50,060 nucleotides of DNA from positions 1 through 50,060 of the forward strand of contig CAIUPP010000079.1 in the NCBI GenBank assembly GCA_903901045.1, read 5' to 3'. The stretch comes from an uncultured Planctomycetota bacterium (GTDB lineage: Bacteria > Planctomycetota > Brocadiia > CAIUPP01). Within the stretch, counting starts at the first letter, position 1. Each line of letters begins with the position of its first letter. Below the pieces are notes generated by a model. The model was not told the DNA's origin. It did not search any database and worked only from the letters and a program-made list of their open reading frames with translations. Below are positions 40,732-48,868 of this stretch, one piece after another. The position numbers and the translations under genes were made by a program.

Positions 40732-43203
40732 CTACCGCCGCCGCGCCCACCAGACCCAGACGCCCAGGAACCCCGCCGCCAGCGGCATCGCCAGGACGGT
40801 GAGCAGGAAGATCGCCCGGAACAGCGCGGGGCTGACGGCCAATTCCCTGTGCTGCGCCCGTTGCGGCGCGATGCCCAGGTGCGTTACGCGTTCCGTAAGC
40901 CAGTTGACGCAGTTCAGCGCGAAAGTCCGGTTCGCCTCGTTGGCCTTGAGCGCGGCGTCATCCAGAATGCTCGTGGCGCCGAGGATCACCAGCCGCGCCC
41001 CCGTGGCGGAGGTGGGGGCCGTGGCGGGGGCGTTGGGAATGGCCGAATGCGGCTTCCGGCTCACCGCCACCGCCATCGTCACCGGGCCGCGGAGGTCTTT
41101 CTTCTCATCGAACGTCACCGGATTATCGGTGATATTGGTCTCTCCCCATCCCTGCGGACTCGTCTGCAGCAGGGGGGTGACGAGCCAGTCGGAGCGGAGC
41201 GTCGGCGGCCCGCCCGGGATTTGCGCCGCGGCCTCGGGGACCAGCGTTAGGACGGGGGAGGCCGCCTGCACGTAGCAATTCAGCGCCCCCATGTCGTGCG
41301 TAATCGCATGGCCCGCCTGGAACGTCGTGTAAAAACTGACGCCGCCCGCTTGCGCGCCGCTGCGCAGGTCGCGGCCCACCTCGATCACCACCTCATCGTC
41401 GCAGAGGCGCACGTTGTATTGCGCCAGCAGCCCTTCCAGCCCCGCAATGCTTCCGCCCGCCGCGCGTGGCTTGACCGCCAGCAGCAGTTTGCCGCCGCCC
41501 TGGAGGTACTCCTCAAGATGCCGCACCTCCACGGGCGGGAAGGGGGAGGCCGGCCCTGCGATGACCAGCAGCCCGCAATCCTCCGGCACTTGTCCGGTCT
41601 GCGAAAGGTTCAGCTTGGTCACCTTCATGTTGTCGCGACGCAGGTCCCCGGTGAATTCCGCCAGCGCCTTCGAAGCCTCTCCCTCGGGCGCCAACTCGCC
41701 GTGGCCGGTCAGGAAGCAGACCGTCGTCGGCTTGCGCTCGATCAGCGAAACGATGGCGGAGGTGATCTTCTCCTCCCCCTGGAAGCCGGCCAGCGTGGGC
41801 ATTGCGCCGTACGCGTATTCGATCTCGAACAGGTTGATGAAGGGGATCTGCGCGCGCTGATCCCCCGCGCTCACCACCAGCGTATCCGCCTCCAGCGGCA
41901 CCTTCAGCGCCAGCGCCACCTGCTGCGCCTTGAGCTTGTCCGCATAGATGTCCACCCATTGCGTCTTCACTCCGTGCGACTGGTACAGCCTCAGCAGGTC
42001 CTTCACGCGCTGCGTGACGTCCACCCCCTTGTCGCCGTAGCCGGTTTTCACCGAGCCGTTCCCATACAGCACGGTGATCGACACCTCGCGGTCGAGTCCC
42101 TTCAGGATGTTGACGCTCTTCTCCGACAGCGTGTGGATGCGCTCCCGCGTCATATCCAGGAAGCAGGCATCCGTCTGCGGCGTGGCCACCATGATGGCGT
42201 TGGCGACCACCAGAGCTATGACGCTGAGCGCCACCCCCGTCCAGACGTTCAGTCCCACCAGGAATCTGCGCTGGCGGAGGATGCCCGCAATCCAGCGGAG
42301 GTTGAGCAAGATGCCGCCGAGCACCAGGAGCGCGCCGAACGCCACCGGGCCGACCACAACGACTTGCGGGTAAGCGCCCCAACTGAAAGTCATGTGCGCC
42401 GCCAACCCCATCAGGAGGGAGACGATTCCCAGCAGGATGGCCCAGCGCGTCAACCTGTTCCAGAGAGTGGCCGTTGCGCCCGGCATGCCGCCGGACCGCC
42501 AGCGCCGGCTCTCGACCACTCGGACCGCCAGGAAGAGGAAGAAGGCCGCCATGCTGACGAAGTAGAAGGCGTCGCGCAGGGGGATGCGGCCCCCCGCGAA
42601 CGCCGCCAGGTGCGATTCGGTCCCGGCGTAGGTCAGCAGCGGGCCGAAGTCGCCTCCGACATATTGACCGACCTCCCCCATGACCCAGATCAGCAGCAGC
42701 GCGATGACCGCCGTGGAGCCGGCGACGATCTGGTTCTGGCTGAGCGAGCTGCAGAACAACCCCAGCGCGATGAACATGCTCCCCGCCAGCGCAAGCCCGG
42801 CGTAGCCGGACAGCACCGGGCCCAGGTCCAGATCGCCATAGCGGTGCAGGATCGCCACATAAATCAGCGTCGGCGCGAGCATCGCCAGGTAGAACGCCAG
42901 CGCCCCTAGGAACTTGCTTGCCACCACCTCCGCGTCGGTCACCGGCGCGGTCATCAGCGACTCAATCGTGCCGGTGCGGTACTCGTCGCACAGGAGCCGC
43001 ATCGTGATCAGCGGGATGGCGAAGAGCGAGACGAACGAGAGAATCCCGAACGTCCCGGACATGCTCGCCTTCAGCCCGGCGATGGTGGTGAAGAAGAAAA
43101 AGAAACCGCTGAACACCGTGAAGAGCGTCAGCACCACGTAGGCCAGCGGGGAGCAGAAGATGGAGATCAACTCGCGCCGGGTGAGCGCCGTGACGTTGCG
43201 CAT
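40732..43203 (-). CDS. Fused ABC-2 permease and GldG-type auxiliary protein
   Basis: 823 residues from ATG 43203, which overlaps the ATPase stop (TGATG). Residues ~1-245 are an ABC-2 permease of GldF type, with six spans and DEYRTGTIESLMTAPV. Two or three extra spans lie at ~255-350. Residues ~365-790 form the GldG/ABC-auxiliary domain (DMTRERIHTLSEKSVNILK, CFLTGHGE, LLAVKPRA). A last span is at ~797-818. GldF and GldG are normally separate proteins, so this is a fusion. The complex may export or move material across the envelope, but the substrate is unknown and gliding is not implied. Confidence 0.88.
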   Translation of the reverse strand: MRNVTALTRRELISIFCSPLAYVVLTLFTVFSGFFFFFTTIAGLKASMSGTFGILSFVSLFAIPLITMRLLCDEYRTGTIESLMTAPVTDAEVVASKFLGALAFYLAMLAPTLIYVAILHRYGDLDLGPVLSGYAGLALAGSMFIALGLFCSSLSQNQIVAGSTAVIALLLIWVMGEVGQYVGGDFGPLLTYAGTESHLAAFAGGRIPLRDAFYFVSMAAFFLFLAVRVVESRRWRSGGMPGATATLWNRLTRWAILLGIVSLLMGLAAHMTFSWGAYPQVVVVGPVAFGALLVLGGILLNLRWIAGILRQRRFLVGLNVWTGVALSVIALVVANAIMVATPQTDACFLDMTRERIHTLSEKSVNILKGLDREVSITVLYGNGSVKTGYGDKGVDVTQRVKDLLRLYQSHGVKTQWVDIYADKLKAQQVALALKVPLEADTLVVSAGDQRAQIPFINLFEIEYAYGAMPTLAGFQGEEKITSAIVSLIERKPTTVCFLTGHGELAPEGEASKALAEFTGDLRRDNMKVTKLNLSQTGQVPEDCGLLVIAGPASPFPPVEVRHLEEYLQGGGKLLLAVKPRAAGGSIAGLEGLLAQYNVRLCDDEVVIEVGRDLRSGAQAGGVSFYTTFQAGHAITHDMGALNCYVQAASPVLTLVPEAAAQIPGGPPTLRSDWLVTPLLQTSPQGWGETNITDNPVTFDEKKDLRGPVTMAVAVSRKPHSAIPNAPATAPTSATGARLVILGATSILDDAALKANEANRTFALNCVNWLTERVTHLGIAPQRAQHRELAVSPALFRAIFLLTVLAMPLAAGFLGVWVWWARRR

Positions 43204-44135
43204 CAGCTTTCCTCCTGCGTCGTCAGGCGCACGAAAATCTCCTCGAGCGACGGCTGCTCGCGGCGCAGTTCGCGCAGCGGCCATCCATTCATCGCCGCGC
43301 GGCGACTGAGTTCCTCGCGCACGTCATTTCCCGCGTCCACCGCCAACTCCACGCGGCAGAACGGCCCATCCGCCCAGGTCTGGATGCTGTGCGCGCCGGG
43401 GAGCGTCGCCAGCGCTACGCGCACCTCCGCCTCCGGCCCGCGCACCTCGGCCACGATCCGCACCCCCGCGTCGGGGTGCGCAATCTCATCCATGCGCCCC
43501 TGAAATGCGATCCGCCCCCGGCGGATGATCAGCACGCGGCTGCATACCATCTCCACCTCCGGCAAAATGTGCGTGCTCAGCAGCACCGTGCGCTCGGAGC
43601 CCAGGTCGCGGATCAGTTCGCGCACCTGGCGGATCTGGTTGGGGTCCAGCCCGATCGTCGGCTCATCCAGGATCAGCACCGGCGGGTCGTTGATGAGCGC
43701 GTCGGCCAGCCCCACGCGCTGTCGGGTTCCCTTGGAGAGCGCCGCGATCAGCTTCCGGCGCGACTCCGTCAGGTCGCATCGGGCTATCACCTCCTCGACG
43801 CGCGCGCGCACCTGCCGCGAGGGGACCCCCTTGATCCGCGCGCGATAGGAAAGGTACTCCTCCACCCGCAGGTCGACGTACAGCGGCGCGGATTCAGGCA
43901 AATAGCCGATCTGCCGCCGGACTTCGAGGGAGTCTTTGAAGATGTCCTTCCCGGCGATGGAGGCGGTTCCCGAGGTGGCCGGCAGGTAGCCGGTGAGCAT
44001 GCGCATGGTGGTGGTCTTGCCCGCGCCATTGGGGCCGAGGAAGCCGACCACTTCGCCGCGTTCGACATCGAAGGAAATGCCGTCCACGGCGACGGCGCTG
44101 CCATAGCGCCGGGTCAGTTGGTCCACGTGGATCAT
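43203..44135 (-). CDS. ABC transporter ATP-binding protein, GldA-like
   Basis: 310 residues from ATG 44135 (GGAGGG nine bases before). Walker A GPNGAGKT (34-41), signature LSKGTRQ (133-139), Walker B ILDEP (155-159) and switch His189 are all present. The C-terminal ~80 residues hold the DUF4162-like extension seen in ABC-2 export ATPases. It energises the fused permease encoded directly downstream. The open frame continues 63 codons upstream but without family similarity. Order ATPase, permease-GldG, DUF4340, protease gives one four-gene operon. Confidence 0.93.
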   Translation of the reverse strand: MIHVDQLTRRYGSAVAVDGISFDVERGEVVGFLGPNGAGKTTTMRMLTGYLPATSGTASIAGKDIFKDSLEVRRQIGYLPESAPLYVDLRVEEYLSYRARIKGVPSRQVRARVEEVIARCDLTESRRKLIAALSKGTRQRVGLADALINDPPVLILDEPTIGLDPNQIRQVRELIRDLGSERTVLLSTHILPEVEMVCSRVLIIRRGRIAFQGRMDEIAHPDAGVRIVAEVRGPEAEVRVALATLPGAHSIQTWADGPFCRVELAVDAGNDVREELSRRAAMNGWPLRELRREQPSLEEIFVRLTTQEES

Positions 44136-44313
44136 CAGCCGCCATCCCTCCATGGGCGTGCGCGGCGGCGCGGGAAAGGGCTTCCGTTGAATTGGATGGG
44201 CGCGCTCATCGAGGCATACCGCCGACCACGCGACAAGAAGGATTCTACTGGATGCAGCACTCCCGTTGCAAGGATTCGCGCCACTCCTGCCCCTCCCAGG
44301 GCGGTGCAAGAGG

Positions 44314-44575
44314 GGGTCAGGCAACTTTTCGCAACGGCGAAAAGCGGGCAGAAAAGGGGTCAGGCAACTTTTCGCAACGGCGAAAAGCGGGTGGAAAAGT
44401 GGGTCAGGTAACTTTTCGCGACGGCGAAAAGCGGGTGGAAAAGTGGGTCAGGCAACTTTTCGCGACGGCGAAGAGCGGGTGGAAAAGGGGGTCAGGCAAC
44501 TTTTCGCAACGGCGAAAAGCAGCCCGACCCCTTTTCCGCTTCCCCTTTTCCGCTTCAATCCGGCGCGCTATCCCG
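44314..44575. repeat. Tandem array of five 43-44-bp hairpin units ending in an inverted copy
   Basis: GGTCAGGCAACTTTTCGC recurs with its T at 44317, 44360, 44404, 44448 and 44492. Each unit contains CTTTTCGC-(a/g)acg-GCGAAAAG, a tight hairpin, then GCGGG(T/C)GGAAAAG or a close variant. After the fifth unit the sequence AGCCCGACCCCTTTTCCGCT is the inverted form of the linker and is followed by a second partial copy. The gene-free stretch 44136-44581 holds this array and, from 44136 to 44313, nothing recognisable. A 44-base period shifts frame each time, so it is not coding. Confidence 0.88.
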
Positions 44576-44581
44576 CGGGGG

Positions 44582-46492
44582 TCACTTGCTCCGGCTCAAC
44601 TGCGCGGCATGCTTCGCCGCGGCGGGCGCGGAATCCGCCGACTCCACGGATATGACGCAGGAGCATAGACCGATGGACTGCGGAATCAGCCAGGAGTCCT
44701 GCGGAGCTTTCAGCGCGAAGCCGAACTTGTATGCCCCCTTGGTGTCCGGCGCGGTATTGAAGTAAAGAGTCACTACCTGATCCTCGCCGGGATTCAAGAG
44801 CTGAGGGCCCGAGGCGGAATCGCCGACGCCCGGCCCCTTCTCCGTCACCTTCAACTCGCCGGAATAGGGCACCCCCGGAACGGTCTGGAGGAGGTCATAG
44901 GTGATATTGATCTGCGAACTATCCCCTCCGGTGATCGGCGAGTCCGCCGAAATGTCCGACACTCGAAGATAGGGGACGTTGGCGGAATACTTGAACTTGT
45001 CCCATGTGAGCGCCTTGCCGCCGTAGGTCGTGCTGACGACGACCATCAGAACCTCCTGCGCTTTCAGGCCGAACCCGGCCACGAACGAGCGCGGCGCGGC
45101 CATGGGCAGGGCAGGAGCTTTGCCGCCTACCAGCATTAATCCGGTGGGCGCGCCGGAACTGGGGGTCATCGTGAGGATGAGCGATCCGGGATGGAAATCC
45201 GAATCGGAGGGGGTGAACTTGAGGTACTGCGCTCCCGTCTGCGCGACGCTGACATCCGCCCCTTCGGCGACGCCGTAATCCGCGATCTCGGCCACGCAGC
45301 CCACCTTGCACATGTACTTCGAGATGGACTTGATCCCGTTGGCGGCCATCGCGACGTAGAAGTTCTTGAATTCGTCGGTAAACGTGCCGCCTTCGTCATC
45401 CACGCAGGCGGTGAGCAGCGTGATCGCGTCGTTCCCGCCGGTCTCGGACTTCTCGAAGTACGACTTGAGGAAGGCGGCCTTGCCGTACTTGTCCGTGAAG
45501 TACCACACCAGCGCGCTGGTGGAGTACTTGCGCATTCCTGCGTCGTACCAGATCGGGTAAGTGGGCACCTTCACAATGCCGTTCGCGTCCGCGTAAAGGT
45601 CCGCCAGCCCCATGGTGGACTTGGCGAAGTACAGTTCCGCCCACTGCGCCGTCCCTTCCAGGAACCAGAGGTCGCTGGCGTAATTATACGCGGACTGGAC
45701 GCCGTGGAAATACTCATGGTAGCAGGTGGTCTTGAGCCAGAGCTGCCAGGTCGCAGCGCCGTACTCGGTATCGATGTTCCGTTTGATCTTGATGTATCCG
45801 GAACGCTGCTGGCCGACAACCTGGCTGACGTCCACCCACTCCCCCAGCGCGCTCTGCTCGATGATGTAGAGATGCAGCTTCGTGTCACCGACGGCGGCTT
45901 TCTCCGTGAACGCCTTGCGGAAATACTTGACCTCCGCCTTCACGGCGGCGTCCACGTACGTCTTGACGAGTTGCGCATAGGTGGCGTTCGCGCAGGCGTT
46001 CCCGCCGGTCAGTGTGTAGTGGACGATGCAGTTGGCGCCCGTGACGGTCTTGTCCAGGTCCGCGTAGACCGGCAGCGCTCCGGCTTCCGTGGGGGCGGGG
46101 CCGCGCCCGCGCGCGGTCATGATCGCCTGCAGGTCCGGGCTCAGAGAAGCCAGCCAGCTCTTCTCCGCCGGGGCGAGCTGGTCATAGACCATGTGCACTT
46201 CCTTGTAGAAGGAGGCGCCGCACTTCTCGTAGACCAGCGATTCCCCCGCCGCCAGCTTGTAGGGAGAATCCGCGGGAATCGTATCCGGCGCGAACAACAA
46301 CCGCGCCTTCAACAGCACGGCCTCCTTCTGCGAGAGTGTCCCATCCGCCTGCGCGACGGTCAGGTTTCGGTACGCGGGCGAGAGCGCCTTGCTGTTGAGA
46401 GCGACCGCCCCCTGCGCCAGCGAGGCCGCCAGAAAAGCGGTCGCGAAAAGAACGCTCGCCAGAATACCCCAACGCCGAGTTCCTCCTGTCAT
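44582..46492 (-). CDS. Secreted zinc metallopeptidase-like protein (HExxH)
   Basis: 636 residues. A signal peptide covers ~1-29. Residues ~45-130 form a small helical module that recurs in the neighbouring lipoprotein. The catalytic region has HEYFH (259-263) and, 16 residues later, Glu279 in FLEGTAQWAE, the gluzincin arrangement of two His and one Glu around zinc. From ~400 to the end the protein is beta-rich, probably two Ig-like or pro-domain-like modules. It has five or more cysteines. AAGGAG lies seven bases before ATG 46492. The exact peptidase family is not recognised. It follows the small lipoprotein gene by 22 bases. Confidence 0.75.
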   Translation of the reverse strand: MTGGTRRWGILASVLFATAFLAASLAQGAVALNSKALSPAYRNLTVAQADGTLSQKEAVLLKARLLFAPDTIPADSPYKLAAGESLVYEKCGASFYKEVHMVYDQLAPAEKSWLASLSPDLQAIMTARGRGPAPTEAGALPVYADLDKTVTGANCIVHYTLTGGNACANATYAQLVKTYVDAAVKAEVKYFRKAFTEKAAVGDTKLHLYIIEQSALGEWVDVSQVVGQQRSGYIKIKRNIDTEYGAATWQLWLKTTCYHEYFHGVQSAYNYASDLWFLEGTAQWAELYFAKSTMGLADLYADANGIVKVPTYPIWYDAGMRKYSTSALVWYFTDKYGKAAFLKSYFEKSETGGNDAITLLTACVDDEGGTFTDEFKNFYVAMAANGIKSISKYMCKVGCVAEIADYGVAEGADVSVAQTGAQYLKFTPSDSDFHPGSLILTMTPSSGAPTGLMLVGGKAPALPMAAPRSFVAGFGLKAQEVLMVVVSTTYGGKALTWDKFKYSANVPYLRVSDISADSPITGGDSSQINITYDLLQTVPGVPYSGELKVTEKGPGVGDSASGPQLLNPGEDQVVTLYFNTAPDTKGAYKFGFALKAPQDSWLIPQSIGLCSCVISVESADSAPAAAKHAAQLSRSK

Positions 46493-46514
46493 CGAACTGC
46501 TCCTTATAGAAAAT

Positions 46515-46949
46515 TCAGGGAAGTTTCTCCGGCGCCTTGTTCGCCGCGAGGATCGCCGCCAGATCGGGGCTGAGTTTACGCAGGTAGTCGCGTTCTCCCG
46601 GGCTCAACTGCGGGAGGACGGCCAGCACCTCCTTGTAGAAGCCGGTGTTGGAGAGGTCCTTGCGCGCCGCCTCGCCGGGGGCCGGGGCATAGGGGGAACC
46701 GGCTGGGAGCGACGCCGGTTCGAAAATCAGCCGCGCTTTGAGAAGCACCGCCTCTTTCGGGCCGAGCTTTCCCTCGGCGAGCGCTGCATTGACTCGATCA
46801 TAAGGAGTGAGTTGCAAACCCATTTCCGTCTTTCCCTTCCCGGCGGCGGGGACCGGTGCCGGGGGGGGGGCCTCCTCGTTTTGTCTTGCGCAGGAAAGGC
46901 TTGCCATGGCGAGCGCGGCCAGAAGGGCTGCGCAGACGAAACCTCTCAT
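46515..46949 (-). CDS. Small lipoprotein sharing a module with the metallopeptidase
   Basis: 144 residues from ATG 46949 (GGAGGG nine bases before). A signal sequence ends in MASLSC, an imperfect lipobox with Cys20. A Pro/Ala linker follows, and then a ~80-residue module (GKLGPKEAVLLKARLIFEP, SPYAPAPGE, NTGFYKEVLAVLPQLSPGE, LSPDLAAIL). The metallopeptidase next door has GTLSQKEAVLLKARLLFAP, SPYKLAAGE, SFYKEVHMVYDQLAPAE and LSPDLQAIM in the same order. The two genes are one transcript. A role as propeptide-like inhibitor, anchor or partner is possible; none is proven. Confidence 0.75.
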   Translation of the reverse strand: MRGFVCAALLAALAMASLSCARQNEEAPPPAPVPAAGKGKTEMGLQLTPYDRVNAALAEGKLGPKEAVLLKARLIFEPASLPAGSPYAPAPGEAARKDLSNTGFYKEVLAVLPQLSPGERDYLRKLSPDLAAILAANKAPEKLP

Positions 46950-47013
46950 CACCGCCATCCCTCCCCGTTGCCGAAGATGCGGCAAACCCGGTCCAAACCT
47001 CATTTTGGCGGCG

Positions 47014-47042
47014 ATTATAGGCATCCTCAGGCAAGATGTCCA
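47014..47042 (-). promoter_or_regulatory. Promoter for the lipoprotein-metallopeptidase operon
   Basis: On the minus strand TGGACA (47037-47042), 17 bases and a perfect TATAAT (47014-47019), about 65 bases before ATG 46949. Confidence 0.72.
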
Positions 47043-47064
47043 GCTATTTTCGACGGCCCGTGGC

Positions 47065-47094
47065 TTGCCTTTGCGCGTGGAGGGCGGTTATCAT
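47065..47094 (+). promoter_or_regulatory. Possible promoter for the DUF3830 gene
   Basis: TTGCCT (47065-47070), 18 bases, TATCAT (47089-47094), about 53 bases before ATG 47148. It is divergent from the lipoprotein promoter 22 bases away. Confidence 0.45.
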
Positions 47095-47147
47095 TGCCGG
47101 AACGCCGGACGCCGCGTCGGCGGAATTCGATCTAGGAGAGAGCGCTC

Positions 47148-47597
47148 ATGCCGCGATTCATCGAACTGTGCTATGTGGATGACAATATCTCGATCAAGGC
47201 CGAGTTGCTGGAGAAGGAGATGCCGCGCACCTGCGCGGAGATCGTCAAGCATCTGCCGATCGACGGCATCGCCACCCATGCGCGCTATTCCGGCAGCGAA
47301 GTGGCCACCCTGATCACCAAGTCGTGCAAGATTGCGCGCGAGAAGGCCACCTGCGCGGTGCTTCCCGGCGAGATCGCCTACGTCTGGCTGAACCGCGACG
47401 ACCACTATGGCCTCGACGACGACGTTTCGGAAATCTGCTGGTTCTATGACCGCGACTCCCGGCCGACGATGGCGGAGGGGCCTGTGCTCGTGAACGTCTT
47501 CGCCCGGATGATCGGGGATGCCTCCGCCTTCAACAAGGCGTGTGCGGACACCCGGATCCACGGCGTCAAGCGCATCCGCATTCGCCTTGTTGGCTGA
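47148..47597 (+). CDS. DUF3830-family protein
   Basis: 149 residues starting MPRFIELCYVDDNISIKAELLEKEMPRTCAEI, a pattern of the DUF3830 family, which is thought to adopt a cyclophilin-like barrel. EIAYVWLNRDDHYG and the C-terminal GVKRIRIRLV complete it. Members are often found beside catabolic genes but have no settled function. AGGAG stands before the ATG. The next gene on the same strand is a 3-hydroxyacyl-CoA dehydrogenase-like gene 141 bases on, so a shared catabolic role is possible. Confidence 0.75.
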   Translation: MPRFIELCYVDDNISIKAELLEKEMPRTCAEIVKHLPIDGIATHARYSGSEVATLITKSCKIAREKATCAVLPGEIAYVWLNRDDHYGLDDDVSEICWFYDRDSRPTMAEGPVLVNVFARMIGDASAFNKACADTRIHGVKRIRIRLVG

Positions 47598-47610
47598 GGC
47601 CGGGGAGCGG

Positions 47611-47645
47611 TTGCGCAGGGGCGCAGCATGCTGCGCCCTTGCGGG
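47611..47645. repeat. GCAG-type palindrome
   Basis: GCGCAGGGG, then GCGCAGCATGCTGCGC, then CCTTGCGG. Same family as at 9948, 15596 and 48740. Confidence 0.82.
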
Positions 47646-47670
47646 GGAGCGGAAGGAACGCACGATGATC

Positions 47671-47688
47671 GCGGGTTGGATAACCCGC
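47671..47688. repeat. Hairpin GCGGGTT/AACCCGC
   Basis: GCGGGTT-GGAT-AACCCGC, similar to the hairpin at 23670-23689. It lies upstream of the dehydrogenase gene. Confidence 0.65.
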
Positions 47689-47738
47689 GCCACATTGCCC
47701 GCGCAGGGTCGGGCGGGTATCCATCTCTGGAGTTTCGG

Positions 47739-48722
47739 ATGCACAACAGCAAGATAGACCCGGTGGGACTGGTGGGCCTGGGGCTGATGGGGCGCGGCAT
47801 CGCCGCCTGCCTCATCGCGCACGGCTTCACCGTCATCGCCTGCAACCGCACGCACGAGCGCGTCCACCAGGCACGCGAGCAGATCGGCCGCACCCTTAAG
47901 GAACTTGTCCGTCGCAAGGTCCTCTCGCGCGACAAGATCAAGAACTGGGAGGAGCGCTTCCACTTCGTCCGCTCCCCCAAAGAACTCGCTCCCTGCCCTT
48001 TCATCATCGAGTCGCTCCGGGAAGACCTGAAGGTGAAGAAAGAGGTGTATGATCAGCTTGAGGAAGCCGTTGCGCCGGAGACCGTCATTGCGTCGAACAC
48101 CTCCAGCTTCCCCGTCGCGCTGCTGGCGGAGGGGCGCAAGCACCCGGAGCGGTTCGTCGTAATGCACTGGGCCGAACCGGCTTGGATCACTCGATTCATG
48201 GAGATCGTCCGCGGCGAGAAGACCTCGGACGAGGCCGTGCGGCGCGCCGAGGAGATCGGGCTGGCGTGCGACAAAGAGCCATCCCTGCTCAACTTCGACA
48301 TCCGCGGCTTCATTACCAACCGGCTCATGTACGCCTTCATCCGCGAGGCCTGCTACCTCGTGGACATCGGCGCGGCGACGCCGGAGATGGTCGACCGCTC
48401 CTTCCGCAACGACGTCGGCTGGTGGTCGGCGCTGGCCGGCCCCTTCCGCTGGATGGACCTCACCGGCATTCATTCCTACGGCGCCGTGATGGAAGGGCTG
48501 CTGCCCGAGCTTTCCAGCCGCAAGCGCCTCCCGAAGGTGATGCGCGACATGCTCAAGAAGGGCGGCACGGGCATCGCCAACCGCACCGGCTTCTACCCCT
48601 ATACCGAGCAGAGCGCCAAAGCGTGGGAAGAGGTATGGATCGACTTCACCTACGACATGCGCCGCCTCGTCAAGAAGCACGAGAAGCGCCTGCACACGCG
48701 CTCCAAAGGCCACACGCGCTGA
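47739..48722 (+). CDS. 3-hydroxyacyl-CoA dehydrogenase-family oxidoreductase
   Basis: 327 residues from ATG 47739 with GGAG upstream. The NAD site is VGLVGLGLMGRGIAACL (GLGLMG, 13-18). ASNTSSFPVALLAEG (~115-129) and the catalytic-type MHWAEPAW segment follow; in true HADs this is a conserved FFNP-type segment with His. RGFITNRLMYAFIREACYLVDIGAATPEMVD is the C-terminal helical domain. It is a HAD-like NAD-dependent oxidoreductase, but the substrate may be a 3-hydroxy acid rather than an acyl-CoA. The frame runs upstream to an ATG inside a palindromic repeat (MLRPC...), which is an artefact. Confidence 0.88.
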   Translation: MHNSKIDPVGLVGLGLMGRGIAACLIAHGFTVIACNRTHERVHQAREQIGRTLKELVRRKVLSRDKIKNWEERFHFVRSPKELAPCPFIIESLREDLKVKKEVYDQLEEAVAPETVIASNTSSFPVALLAEGRKHPERFVVMHWAEPAWITRFMEIVRGEKTSDEAVRRAEEIGLACDKEPSLLNFDIRGFITNRLMYAFIREACYLVDIGAATPEMVDRSFRNDVGWWSALAGPFRWMDLTGIHSYGAVMEGLLPELSSRKRLPKVMRDMLKKGGTGIANRTGFYPYTEQSAKAWEEVWIDFTYDMRRLVKKHEKRLHTRSKGHTR

Positions 48723-48737
48723 GGCAGCGGCGTCGAG

Positions 48738-48816
48738 TGTAGGGGCGCAGCATGCTGCGCCCTTGCCGGAAGCGGGGCTTCCGCCAAGTGCAGGGGCAAG
48801 GCGCTGCCTTGCCCCG
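48738..48816. repeat. GCAG-type and CAAG-type palindromes in tandem before gmd
   Basis: 48740-48766 is TAGGGGC then GCAGCATGCTGC then GCCCTTGC. 48791-48814 is AGGGGCAAGGCGC then TGCCTTGCCCC. The order is the reverse of that inside mutY. Confidence 0.85.
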
Positions 48817-48868
48817 TCACGGAAGACGGTTCAATCACCGCGGGGAAGCAATCGGCGAAAGGGCACGA

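Noticed and set aside
44314-44575. CRISPR array
   Set aside because: The units are repeated over their full length with no unique spacers, and no cas genes are near.
44192-44668. Open frame across the tandem array as a repeat protein
   Set aside because: The 44-base period changes frame at every unit, there is no start signal, and the peptide words simply reflect the DNA repeat.
43203-46958. Shared GGAGGGATGGCGG sequence before both the ABC ATPase and the lipoprotein genes
   Set aside because: The match is short and consists mostly of Shine-Dalgarno plus common codons, so it is probably chance.
47628-47738. N-terminal extension of the dehydrogenase beginning MLRPC
   Set aside because: The ATG lies inside a GCAG-type palindrome. 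The same MLRPC start appears before the gene at 48869, showing it comes from the repeat. True starts have Shine-Dalgarno sequences downstream.
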